This document shows positions 49,268 through 58,546 of a stretch of DNA of 64,000 bases, in pieces. Every line of letters begins with the position of its first letter. Positions within the stretch are counted from its first letter, which is position 1. The stretch is from contig CABYJW010000001.1 of the NCBI GenBank assembly GCA_902519465.1, forward strand, positions 43,162 to 107,161. The letters are read 5' to 3'. This stretch comes from an uncultured Pelagibacteraceae bacterium (GTDB lineage Bacteria; Pseudomonadota; Alphaproteobacteria; Pelagibacterales; Pelagibacteraceae). The notes under the pieces are model-generated. The model was not told where the DNA came from and did not search any database. It saw only the letters and a program-made list of their open reading frames with translations. The translations under genes and the position numbers were made by a program.

Positions 49268-50183
49268 CTCCTATTTTTTGAATAATTTTTGAAGACATCT
49301 CCGTGCCTTTTTGCAAACTTTCTTTAATTGATAGATTATTAATAAGTCCGTGGAGAAAACCAGCTGCAAATAAATCTCCTGCACCTGTTAAGTCTACGAT
49401 TTTTAAATTCTTCTGAATTCCAAATTGAACAATCTCATCACCTTTAACAGCTATACTGCCTTTCTCACCCCGTGTAATAACAATTAACTTTTTCAGACTT
49501 TTTCCAAACGAAATAACTTCATCAAAAGTTTTTGCATTAATTAATGACAAAACTTCTTGCTCGTTTGCAAATATTATATCCAAAGAATTTTTTACCAAAT
49601 CTAAAAAATTTTGTTTGTGTCTATCAACACAAAATTTATCAGAAAGTGACATGGCAGTTTTTTTAGAGTTTTTTATTGCTTTTTCAAATGCTTTTTTCGG
49701 ATGTCCCTCATCCCAAAGATAACCTTCGAAAAAAGTAATTTCACTTTTTCTTATTGCTTCAATATCAATATCAGTCTCATTTATTTTTCCTGCAATACCT
49801 AAAAAAGTACACATTGTTCTCTCAGAGTCTGGAGTTATTAAAATTAAACACGTTCCAGTCGGGGTTTCTTCGTTTTTTTTAGAATAAAAAAATTTTACTT
49901 TCTCTTTTTTTAATCCCTCTTCATATTTGTTGCCAAACTCGTCGTTATTTATTTTTCCAATAAAACCAACCTCATTATTTAATTGTGAGAGCCCAACAAT
50001 TGAATTTGCAACTGACCCACCTGAAACTGTATTTTCAATTTTTAAATTTGATGTAATAGCTTTAAATTCATTTTCGTCGACTAATTTCATTGTACTTTTT
50101 GTTAGTTTGTTTTTAATTAAAAAATTATCCTCTACTTTGCAGATAACATCCACTATTGCATTTCCTATTCCTAGAACTTTCAT
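49254..50183 (-). CDS. PfkB-family carbohydrate/adenosine kinase
   Basis: VLGIGNAIVDVICKVED, TVSGGSVANSIVGLSQL, DLTGAGDLFAAGFLHGL. Confidence 0.93.
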   Translation of the reverse strand: MKVLGIGNAIVDVICKVEDNFLIKNKLTKSTMKLVDENEFKAITSNLKIENTVSGGSVANSIVGLSQLNNEVGFIGKINNDEFGNKYEEGLKKEKVKFFYSKKNEETPTGTCLILITPDSERTMCTFLGIAGKINETDIDIEAIRKSEITFFEGYLWDEGHPKKAFEKAIKNSKKTAMSLSDKFCVDRHKQNFLDLVKNSLDIIFANEQEVLSLINAKTFDEVISFGKSLKKLIVITRGEKGSIAVKGDEIVQFGIQKNLKIVDLTGAGDLFAAGFLHGLINNLSIKESLQKGTEMSSKIIQKIGARLS

Positions 50184-50184
50184 A

Positions 50185-50838
50185 TTATGCCTTTTTGGTT
50201 TTTATGGGTTTCTTTCTAGCAGGATAACAAGTGGTACAAATTTTACAAGTGACACCATAGCATTCTCTTGCCTTACAATATTCTCTACCGTAGTAAATGA
50301 TTTGAAGATGCAACTTAGTCCATGTCTTTTTAGGGAAAAGCCTTTTAAGATCTTTTTCAGTTTGAATAACATTTTTTCCATTTGTTAAACCCCATCTTTG
50401 TGCTAATCGATGAATATGTGTATCAACTGGAAATGCAGGTACCCCAAATTTTTGTGACATAAGTACACTAGCAGTCTTATGACCTACACCGTGCAAATTT
50501 TCTAAATCTTTAAAGTTTTTTGGGACTTTGCCATTATGTTTTTCAATTAATTGTTTTGATAACAAGTAAACACTTTTAGCTTTATTTCTAAAGAGTCCAA
50601 TTCTTTTAATTAGTACTTCAATTCTTTTTCTACCCAGTTTTACAAAATGAATTGGCTTGTAATATTTTTTATAAATATTCTTTGTAACATTATTAACATT
50701 AAGATCTGTTGTTTGAGCAGATAATGCTACTGAAACTAATAGAGTAAAAGTATTTTTGTGCTTTAGAGGTATTGGTGTTTCAGGATAAATTTTATTTAAA
50801 ATTTTTAAAATTATTTGAGCTCTTTTTATTTGGTCCAT
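50185..50838 (-). CDS. nth: Endonuclease III
   Basis: TLLVSVALSAQTTDLNVNNVT, LHGVGHKTASVLMSQKFGVPAFPVDTHIHRLAQRWGL, C-terminal Cys cluster. Confidence 0.97.
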   Translation of the reverse strand: MDQIKRAQIILKILNKIYPETPIPLKHKNTFTLLVSVALSAQTTDLNVNNVTKNIYKKYYKPIHFVKLGRKRIEVLIKRIGLFRNKAKSVYLLSKQLIEKHNGKVPKNFKDLENLHGVGHKTASVLMSQKFGVPAFPVDTHIHRLAQRWGLTNGKNVIQTEKDLKRLFPKKTWTKLHLQIIYYGREYCKARECYGVTCKICTTCYPARKKPIKTKKA

Positions 50839-50848
50839 TGTTTTAAAT

Positions 50849-51625
50849 TTATTTAAAATTTAAAACATTTTTCATAGAGTATAAACCTGGTTTTTTATTA
50901 ACCAACCATTTTGCAGCTGCTAAAGCACCCTCAGAGTATAATGCTCGGTCAAATGACTCATGGTTTAAAGTGACTATTTCTTTTCCGCTGGAGAACTTTA
51001 CCTCATGTTCACCAACAACTTTGCCTTTTCTAAGAGAATTAAAATTAGTTTTTTTGCTAAAAGGAAATGATTTTTTGTTTAAATATTTTTTTCCCATTAT
51101 TCTACTTAGATTTAATTTTTTACCTGCCGCTATACCTTTGCCAAGCATCAGAGCTGTGCCTGATGGATGGTCTTTTTTATATTTATGGTGCACCTCGTAA
51201 ACTTTACTTAAAAAATTATTACCAAGCGATTTAGACGCAATTTCAGTTAAATAAACTAATAAATTAACTCCAAGGCTCATGTTCCCAGCTTTTAAAATAG
51301 GTATTTTCCTTGAATATTTTTTTATTAATTTTTCTTCTTTGTTTGAAAAGCCTGTTGTTCCAATAACGACTTTTTTTTTCAATACCGATGCAATTTTCAA
51401 AATTTCTAAAGTACATTTAGGCGTTGAAAAATCTATAATAACTTGTGCATTTTTAAATACATTTTTTGAATTAATCTGCAGTTTAAAACCTGAAATTTTT
51501 TTGTTTAAAATTTTGCTTTCGGTTACAGAAATAATTTTAAATTTTCTATCCTTTTTTGAAGAATTGATAATTTGTTGGCCCATTCTTCCAAGACCTCCAG
51601 TTATAGCTAAATTAATTTTTTTCAT
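50849..51625 (-). CDS. dapB: 4-hydroxy-tetrahydrodipicolinate reductase
   Basis: LAITGGLGRMGQQIIN, VIDFSTPKCTLEIL, EVHHKYKKDHPSGTALMLG. Confidence 0.97.
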   Translation of the reverse strand: MKKINLAITGGLGRMGQQIINSSKKDRKFKIISVTESKILNKKISGFKLQINSKNVFKNAQVIIDFSTPKCTLEILKIASVLKKKVVIGTTGFSNKEEKLIKKYSRKIPILKAGNMSLGVNLLVYLTEIASKSLGNNFLSKVYEVHHKYKKDHPSGTALMLGKGIAAGKKLNLSRIMGKKYLNKKSFPFSKKTNFNSLRKGKVVGEHEVKFSSGKEIVTLNHESFDRALYSEGALAAAKWLVNKKPGLYSMKNVLNFK

Positions 51626-52759
51626 CTAATTTCTCCAAAATCTTTTTGCTTTTTCAAAAAAATTTTTAATTAGCGGATTAGATTTAGTATCTTCTAAAGT
51701 TTTAAATTCAACAAGTAATTCTTTCTGTTTCTTGGTTAAAGATGTTGGTACTTCTGTAACAATTCTTATATAAAGGTCACCCGTTATATTTCTTCTTAAT
51801 ATTGGCATTCCTTTCCCTTTCAGTCTGAGTTGTTTGCCACTTTGAGTTCCTGATGGAATTTTAATTTTTGTTCTGCCACCGTCAATTGAAGGCACTTCAA
51901 CAGTTGTTCCTAAAGCTGCATCAGCTATGGAAATTGGTAATTCATAATAAAGATTTTCTTCTGATCTTTTAAAAATATTATGAGGTTCAACTGAAATAAA
52001 TAAATATAAGTCACCATTTGAACCACCTTTGGTGCCAGCCTCACCCTTTCCAGCAAGTCTAATTCTGGTACCATCATCAACCCCTTTTGGAATTTTAACA
52101 GAAACTGACTCACTAGATTGATTTTTGCCGATACCTGTGCAACTCGAACATGGGTTTGAAATTTTTTCACCTTCACCACTACACTCAGGACAAGTTTGTT
52201 GAATTGTGAAAAATCCTTGGCTAGATCTTACCTTACCTTGCCCATTACAATAGCTGCAAGAAGTTGGTTTGGAACCTGGTTTGGCACCGCTGCCAGAACA
52301 CGTTTTGCATTTTTTGTAAGTCGTATAACTAATATTTTTTTCTGTACCTGCGAAAGCATCATGAAGCTCAATAGAAATATCATATCTTAGATCACTACCT
52401 CTGTTGATGGTTCTACCTCTTCCAGATCTCGCACCACCGAAACCAAAATCTCCGAAGTCACCAAAGACATCTTCAAAAATGTCGGAAAACGATGAAGAAA
52501 AATCAAAATTACCAAATCCTCCTTGCCCACCACCTTGGAAGGCTGCATGACCGAATTGATCATAATTTGCTTTCCTTTTTTCGTCTGACAAGACATGGTA
52601 GGCCTCACTTGCTTCTTTAAATTTTTCTTCAGCAGCTTTATCCCCTTTATTTTTATCGGGGTGAAATTTAAGAGCTAATTTTCTATATGCTTTTTTGATT
52701 TCTTCTTTTTTCGCGGATTTATTTACACCTAAGACCTCGTAATAATCTCTTTTTGACAT
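51626..52759 (-). CDS. dnaJ: Molecular chaperone DnaJ
   Basis: J domain with [22 protein letters not shown]; CxxCxGxG zinc-finger repeats. Confidence 0.98.
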   Translation of the reverse strand: MSKRDYYEVLGVNKSAKKEEIKKAYRKLALKFHPDKNKGDKAAEEKFKEASEAYHVLSDEKRKANYDQFGHAAFQGGGQGGFGNFDFSSSFSDIFEDVFGDFGDFGFGGARSGRGRTINRGSDLRYDISIELHDAFAGTEKNISYTTYKKCKTCSGSGAKPGSKPTSCSYCNGQGKVRSSQGFFTIQQTCPECSGEGEKISNPCSSCTGIGKNQSSESVSVKIPKGVDDGTRIRLAGKGEAGTKGGSNGDLYLFISVEPHNIFKRSEENLYYELPISIADAALGTTVEVPSIDGGRTKIKIPSGTQSGKQLRLKGKGMPILRRNITGDLYIRIVTEVPTSLTKKQKELLVEFKTLEDTKSNPLIKNFFEKAKRFWRN

Positions 52760-52786
52760 AAGAAACTTTGCCCCTATTATTTAGTC

Positions 52787-54721
52787 TTAAGCTCTTTTTT
52801 CTTTATCTTCTTTTGAATCTACAACTTCAGCATCAACAACATTGTCTTTTTCCTTTTCATCACTACCCTTATTGACTTTATTGTTCTGATCTTTACCTGA
52901 TTTTTCATTAGCTTTTTGCTGATCTTTGTAAACTGCTTCGCCCAGTTTCATTGACGCCTGGATCAAAGATTGGGTTTTTTTCTTCACATCTTCAGTATCA
53001 GTGCCTTTTAATGAGTTTCTTAAATCTGAAACTGCTGTTTCTATAGCTTTCTTTTCGGCTTCGCTTATTTTAGAACCATGTTCTTTAAGGTTTTTTTCTG
53101 TTGAGTGAATCATTGTATCTGCTTGATTTCTTGCATCAACAGACTCTCTCTTTTTTTTGTCAGTTTCTTTATTTGCCTCAGCATCTTTTACCATATTTTT
53201 TATTTCATCTTCTGATAGGCCGCCGGAAGCTTGAATTTGTATTTTTTGCTCTTTTCCTGTGCCTTTATCTTTCGCAGAAACATTAACTATACCGTTTGCA
53301 TCTATATCAAAAGTTACCTCAATCTGTGGAACGCCTCTTGGTGCGGGAGCAATACCCACAAGTTCAAAATTACCCAAAACTTTATTGTCCGCAGCCATTT
53401 CCCTTTCACCTTGAAGAACTCTAATAGAGACTGCCGGCTGATTATCTTCAGCAGTAGAAAAGGTTTGGCTTTTTTTTGTAGGAATAGTTGTATTTTTATC
53501 TATTAATTTTGTAGAAACACCTCCTAAAGTTTCAATACCAAGAGACAATGGAGTTACATCCAATAACAAGACATCTTTTACATCACCCTGTAAAACTCCT
53601 GCTTGAATAGCTGCTCCCATTGCAACAACTTCATCGGGGTTGACACTTTTGTTCGGATCTTTACCAAAGAAATTTTTTACAGTTTCAACTATTTTTGGCA
53701 TTCTTGTCATTCCACCAACAAGAACAACTTCATTTATCTCTGCTGCTGAAAAACCAGAGTCTTTAAGAGCTGTTTTACAAGGCTCTAAAGTTCTTTCGAC
53801 CAAACTTTCAACTAAAGCCTCGAGTTTAGCTCTTGTAAACTTTAAATTTATGTGTTTTGGACCTGTTTTATCAGCCGTAATAAAGGGCAAATTAATTTCA
53901 GTTTGAGTTGCAGATGATAACTCAATTTTGGCCTTTTCTGCCGCTTCCTTCAATCTTTGTAATGCAAGCTTATCTGTTTTTAAATCAATACCGCTGTCTT
54001 TTTTAAATTCTGAAACTAAATAGTCTACAATTGTATCGTCAAAATCTTCTCCACCTAAAAAAGTGTCCCCATTAGTAGATTTTACTTCAAATACACCATC
54101 GCCTATTTCTAAAACGGAAACATCAAAAGTACCGCCACCTAAATCATAAACAGCAATTTTCTGTCCACCTTTTTTATCTAAACCATAAGCCAATGAGGCT
54201 GCAGTTGGCTCATTGATAATTCTTAAAACTTCAAGACCTGCAATTTTACCAGCATCTTTGGTAGCTTGTCTTTGAGCATCATTGAAATAAGCTGGAACTG
54301 TTATTACTGCTTTTGTTACTGGTTGTCCCAAATATTTTTCAGCTGTTTCTTTCATTTTCTGAAGAATAAAAGCTGATATTTGCGATGGGGAATATTTTTT
54401 ACCTTTAGCTTCTATCCAGGCGTCATTTTTATCAGATTTAACTATTTTAAAAGGAACTTTAGCTATATCTTTTTTAACTGATTGATCATCAAAGGTTCTA
54501 CCTATAAGTCTTTTAGCAGCAAAAACTGTATCGTTCGGATTAGTTACTGCTTGCCTCTTCGCAGGCTGACCAACTAATTTTTCATCTTTTTCAAGAAAAG
54601 CAACTACCGAAGGAGTTGTTCTTTGACCTTCGGCATTTTCAATAACTTTAGCTTGCTTGCCGTCCATTATTGCGACGCACGAATTTGTTGTTCCTAAATC
54701 TATTCCTATTACTCTACTCAT
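52787..54721 (-). CDS. dnaK: Molecular chaperone DnaK
   Basis: [54 protein letters not shown]. Confidence 0.99.
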   Translation of the reverse strand: MSRVIGIDLGTTNSCVAIMDGKQAKVIENAEGQRTTPSVVAFLEKDEKLVGQPAKRQAVTNPNDTVFAAKRLIGRTFDDQSVKKDIAKVPFKIVKSDKNDAWIEAKGKKYSPSQISAFILQKMKETAEKYLGQPVTKAVITVPAYFNDAQRQATKDAGKIAGLEVLRIINEPTAASLAYGLDKKGGQKIAVYDLGGGTFDVSVLEIGDGVFEVKSTNGDTFLGGEDFDDTIVDYLVSEFKKDSGIDLKTDKLALQRLKEAAEKAKIELSSATQTEINLPFITADKTGPKHINLKFTRAKLEALVESLVERTLEPCKTALKDSGFSAAEINEVVLVGGMTRMPKIVETVKNFFGKDPNKSVNPDEVVAMGAAIQAGVLQGDVKDVLLLDVTPLSLGIETLGGVSTKLIDKNTTIPTKKSQTFSTAEDNQPAVSIRVLQGEREMAADNKVLGNFELVGIAPAPRGVPQIEVTFDIDANGIVNVSAKDKGTGKEQKIQIQASGGLSEDEIKNMVKDAEANKETDKKKRESVDARNQADTMIHSTEKNLKEHGSKISEAEKKAIETAVSDLRNSLKGTDTEDVKKKTQSLIQASMKLGEAVYKDQQKANEKSGKDQNNKVNKGSDEKEKDNVVDAEVVDSKEDKEKRA

Positions 54722-54730
54722 TATGATTGA

Positions 54731-54759
54731 TATATGGTGCTAGATTTATTTTATACAAG
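54731..54759 (-). promoter_or_regulatory. Candidate heat-shock (RpoH-type) promoter for dnaKJ
   Basis: Minus strand CTTGTAT-N13-CACCATATA vs CTTGAAA-N13-CCCCATTTA; 9 bp upstream of the dnaK ATG. Confidence 0.4.
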
Positions 54760-54801
54760 GGATTGTGCTAAGTCTTTTTTTCGTTATTTTCCTCATTTTT
54801 T

Positions 54802-55335
54802 TCATCTTTTTGTGCAGTTTTTTTTTGAAACAGCCACCAAAGAGGGTCTAAGCAACCTCTCTCCATACATATATCCAGCCTGTATTTCTTGAATTATCCT
54901 CCCAGGCTCAACTTTGTCGTTTTCGATTTCGGTCATTGCTTGATGAAAATTTGGGTCAAACTTTTTGTTGTTGGTGTCAATTTTCTCTATTTTATTTTTT
55001 TTGAAAATTGAGAGAATATCTTTTTCAATAATTTCTATATTTTTTAAAAACTTATCTAAATCTTTATTATTTTTAAACGTCTGATCATTTTTTATAGAAT
55101 TGTGTGCTCTTCTAAGATTGTCTAGTATAGCCAAACTTTCTCTCGCAAAATTAAAACTTCCAAAATCAATTGCCTCTTTAATTTCCTTCTCAAATCTATT
55201 TCTTTGATTTTCAATTTCTGCCAGAGATCTTAATAATTTATCTTCTGAATTTTTTAATTTTTCCTCAATAGATAATTTATCATCTTTTTTCTCTTCACTT
55301 TTGTCTAATTTTCTCTCATCGTTCAGATCATTCAT
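54802..55335 (-). CDS. grpE: Nucleotide exchange factor GrpE
   Basis: EKLKNSEDKLLRSLAEIENQRNRFEKEI, FDPNFHQAMTEI, GYMYGERLLRPSLVAVSK. Confidence 0.96.
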   Translation of the reverse strand: MNDLNDERKLDKSEEKKDDKLSIEEKLKNSEDKLLRSLAEIENQRNRFEKEIKEAIDFGSFNFARESLAILDNLRRAHNSIKNDQTFKNNKDLDKFLKNIEIIEKDILSIFKKNKIEKIDTNNKKFDPNFHQAMTEIENDKVEPGRIIQEIQAGYMYGERLLRPSLVAVSKKNCTKR

Positions 55336-55374
55336 ACTTGCTATATAGTTACAATTTATTTAATTTCTAGATAA

Positions 55375-55965
55375 ATGTTCAAAATAGACAAAATTTTAAT
55401 TGGCACCCACAATAAGGGTAAATTTAGAGAGATTTCAGACTTATTGCCCAAAAAAATACTTAAAATTTCACCAAATAGTTTAAATATTAAAAGTCCGGAT
55501 GAAACTGGGAAAACCTTTGCCGCCAATTCTTTGCTCAAAGCCAAATATTTCTATGAAAAGTCAAAATTAGTTACATTATCAGATGACTCTGGGTTAGAAA
55601 TCGAATGCTTAAATAATCAACCAGGTATTTACTCGGCAAGATGGGCAAAAGATTTTGGTGGTTTTGATAACGCAATGACAGAAATTTTGAAAAAAGTTAA
55701 AAAAGCAAACAATGGTACTAAAGCAAGATTTATTAGCAGCCTGACAATTTATTGGGAAAATAAGAAATTTATAACTGAGGTTGGAAAGATCGAAGGCAAT
55801 ATATCTGAAAAAAGAGGTTTAAACGGTTTTGGTTATGATCCAATATTTGTTCCTAATGGATACTCAAAAACATTTGCTGAAATGGATTATAAAAAAAAAC
55901 TTCTTATAGACCACAGGTATATAGCTTATAAAAAATTAGAAGGAAAAATTAAAAATTATATTTAG
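55375..55965 (+). CDS. rdgB: XTP/dITP diphosphatase (RdgB/HAM1)
   Basis: ILIGTHNKGKFREISDLL, TLSDDSGLEIECLNNQPGIYSARWA, GFGYDPIFVPNGYSKTFAEM. Confidence 0.96.
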   Translation: MFKIDKILIGTHNKGKFREISDLLPKKILKISPNSLNIKSPDETGKTFAANSLLKAKYFYEKSKLVTLSDDSGLEIECLNNQPGIYSARWAKDFGGFDNAMTEILKKVKKANNGTKARFISSLTIYWENKKFITEVGKIEGNISEKRGLNGFGYDPIFVPNGYSKTFAEMDYKKKLLIDHRYIAYKKLEGKIKNYI

Positions 55966-57112
55966 TAAAATTACCATCTTTAATATTGTAAACATTTAAT
56001 TTTTGAATTACTTTATTATCTGAAATATTGAATTTTCCAACTTTGCCCTTGATATCCTTTTTAAAATTAAAATCATTTACAGATTTTATTTCACCAGACT
56101 TTTTCCAGGCGTAATAAATCAATCCAACAGCATCATAACCCAATATAGATATTTCAGTTGGATTATATTTATAAATTTTAAAGAAATTTTCTTTAAAAAT
56201 TCTAAAATTTTTAAAATTTATTGATGGAAAGTAAAGATTTTTAATTGACGTTTCAACTAAAAGACTTTGATCAAACCATTGATTACTTGTTACAATTAAT
56301 ATTTCTTCACCTGACACATCCGTATAAGCTAATGAAGTAAGAACACTTTTAAGACTATCACCAAAATCTAGAATTATAATTGAGTCAAATTTTATTTTTC
56401 CAAGAGTATATTTTTGTTTTAACTTATTTAATTCTTTCAAATCTTTTGGCTGATCTGATCCCTCCAGTTTTTTAATTCTTGTTTCTAAATTTATTTTTCT
56501 TTGTTTGTAGTTTGTAAGTTTCTCAATTTGTTTGGTTAATTTTTCTGGATCTTGGTCATATTTAAATATTTTTGAATTAGTAAAATTAACCTCTGAAATA
56601 TTTTTTTCTATATGTTTTGTATAATTATTCTTAGGAAATAGTATTAATGTTTTATTTCTCTTTTTCTTTTCTATAAAATTTTTTATTGATAATAACTGTG
56701 ATTCAAGATTAATGCCTAACATTATGATATTTTTACCTACATCCGAACTCATGTTAGACAAAGATAGAAAGATTATATTATTACACGCGCTAAGTTTATT
56801 CGCTTGTTTTGATTGAACAGGACCAATTACAATTTTTATTTCATTATTTTGAAACTTGCCACAAGCATCAAGTATTTTTTCGTTTTGAGATCCTGAGTCG
56901 TGAGGAAAAATTTTAATATTTGGATTTCTTAAGTCGTGCAAAGCTATGTTAATTGAATAGAGTATTTCTTCTCCTAAATCTTTTAGCTCACCAGAAAAAG
57001 GTGCCAAAACCCCAATTTTTAATAAATTTCCATTTTTATCCTCAGCCGAAAAAACATAAGTATTAAAACTTATCAGTAGATAAGTTAAAATTAATGAAAT
57101 TATTTTTTTCAT
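55949..57112 (-). CDS. Penicillin-binding protein activator / periplasmic leucine-binding-fold protein (LpoA-like); ORF open to 57145
   Basis: Signal peptide MKKIISLILTYLLISFNTYVFSA; LKIGVLAPFSGELKDLGEEILYSINIALHDL, IVIGPVQSKQANKL. Confidence 0.78.
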   Translation of the reverse strand: MKKIISLILTYLLISFNTYVFSAEDKNGNLLKIGVLAPFSGELKDLGEEILYSINIALHDLRNPNIKIFPHDSGSQNEKILDACGKFQNNEIKIVIGPVQSKQANKLSACNNIIFLSLSNMSSDVGKNIIMLGINLESQLLSIKNFIEKKKRNKTLILFPKNNYTKHIEKNISEVNFTNSKIFKYDQDPEKLTKQIEKLTNYKQRKINLETRIKKLEGSDQPKDLKELNKLKQKYTLGKIKFDSIIILDFGDSLKSVLTSLAYTDVSGEEILIVTSNQWFDQSLLVETSIKNLYFPSINFKNFRIFKENFFKIYKYNPTEISILGYDAVGLIYYAWKKSGEIKSVNDFNFKKDIKGKVGKFNISDNKVIQKLNVYNIKDGNFTKYNF

Positions 57113-57116
57113 AAAT

Positions 57117-57956
57117 ATGAACAATTTCTTACCAGGTTTATACATTGTTTCAACACCAATAGGTAACCTTGAAGATATTACATTAAGAGCTTTGAATGTG
57201 CTTAAAAATTCAGATAAAATTTTGTGTGAGGATACACGAAGATCAATAAAATTATTAAATCATTATAAAATTAAAAAAAAACTTGTCTCTTATCACAAAT
57301 TTAATGAAAAAAAATTATTGCCGTTTGCAATTAGTTCAATTGTAAGGGGTGAAAAAATTGCTTTGATCTCAGATGCTGGTACACCTATTTTATCTGACCC
57401 CGGTTTACTTCTTTTAAGAGAATGTATAAAAAAAAATCTTAAAATATTTCCAGTACCTGGTGTTTCAGCAATAACAACAGCGACCAGCATGTCAGGTTTT
57501 GATGATAAATATATTTTTTATGGTTTTTTACCCAAAAAGGAAAAAGAAACTGAAAAAATATTAATTAATTTAAAAAATTATAATTTTTGTATTATTTTTT
57601 TTATACCATCAATAAGAATAAATTATTATATAAAATTCTTTAAAAAATATTTTGGTGAAAGGGATATATTTATTGCAAAAGAAATGACAAAGATACATGA
57701 GAATTTTTTTAGAGCAAATTTAAAAAATCTCAACAGTTTTAAGACTAAGTTAAAGGGTGAATTGACAGTTATAATATCAAATATAGGAAAAAAAAATGTT
57801 TTAAAAGACAAAAATGTTGATAAAAAAAACCTAAAATTAGAAATTAGCAAATATTTAAAAAGATATTCTGTACGTGATGTAGTAAATTTGATCTCGGAAA
57901 AAAATAAATTGCCGAAAAAAGAAATTTATAAATTATGTTTGCAAATAAAAAAATAA
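57117..57956 (+). CDS. rsmI: 16S rRNA (cytidine(1402)-2'-O)-methyltransferase
   Basis: LYIVSTPIGNLEDITLRALNVLKNSDKILCEDTRRS, LISDAGTPILSDPG. Confidence 0.97.
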   Translation: MNNFLPGLYIVSTPIGNLEDITLRALNVLKNSDKILCEDTRRSIKLLNHYKIKKKLVSYHKFNEKKLLPFAISSIVRGEKIALISDAGTPILSDPGLLLLRECIKKNLKIFPVPGVSAITTATSMSGFDDKYIFYGFLPKKEKETEKILINLKNYNFCIIFFIPSIRINYYIKFFKKYFGERDIFIAKEMTKIHENFFRANLKNLNSFKTKLKGELTVIISNIGKKNVLKDKNVDKKNLKLEISKYLKRYSVRDVVNLISEKNKLPKKEIYKLCLQIKK

Positions 57957-58546
57957 TCTCCATTTTATTTAAATTAATTTTAATCAATTTGTTATTAAAT
58001 TCTTGTGTAGGGAGCTCATCAGTTGGAGTATTCGGTTCAGGTGTAAGTGTAGCTTTTGATCCAAGGACAGTTGGAATGCAAATTGACGATTCTATTATGC
58101 AGAAAAATTTAATAGGAAGACTTGCGTTGACTGAAAAAAAATATCTTATTTCATTAGGGGTTAAGGTTTTAGATGGAAATATTTTTTTATCAGGCAAAGT
58201 AGACGAGCCTGAGGAGAAACTTAAAATTACTAAATTAGCGTGGGAAACAAAAGGTGCTAGATCTGTGAAAAGTGCAATAAATATAAAAGGACAGACTAAC
58301 TTTAAAAATACTGCCAAAGATATTTTAATAACTTCACAGTTAAGAACTGCAATGATTTTTAATAAATCGATCAAAGCCTCAAACTATAATATTGATACAA
58401 TTAATGGAAAAACCTATATATTTGGAATTGCAATCACTAAAGATGAAAAAAAAGCAGTCATCAATGAAACTAAAAATATTTATGGTTTGAAAGAGATAAT
58501 GCCAAGTATCATTTTAGTTGAAGATTTAAGCAGAAATAAAAACTAA
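57935..58546 (+). CDS. BON-domain lipoprotein (DolP/YraP-like)
   Basis: Lipobox LLLNSCVGSS; two BON-like repeats; partner of rsmI. Confidence 0.85.
   Translation: MFANKKIISILFKLILINLLLNSCVGSSSVGVFGSGVSVAFDPRTVGMQIDDSIMQKNLIGRLALTEKKYLISLGVKVLDGNIFLSGKVDEPEEKLKITKLAWETKGARSVKSAINIKGQTNFKNTAKDILITSQLRTAMIFNKSIKASNYNIDTINGKTYIFGIAITKDEKKAVINETKNIYGLKEIMPSIILVEDLSRNKN

Noticed and set aside
49215-49300. RNase III-type or terminator hairpin within the ArfA-like ORF, as in E. coli arfA
   Set aside because: No convincing GC-containing inverted repeat; the area is A/T-tract rich with only weak pairing.
53231-53906. Plus-strand ORFs opposite dnaK (53231-53506, 53640-53906)
   Set aside because: Antisense shadows of highly conserved DnaK codons.
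54722-54801. Possible CIRCE (HrcA) operator upstream of dnaK, suggested by TTAGCAC on the minus strand
   Set aside because: Only one half-site is present; the GAGTGCTAA partner at 9-bp spacing is missing.
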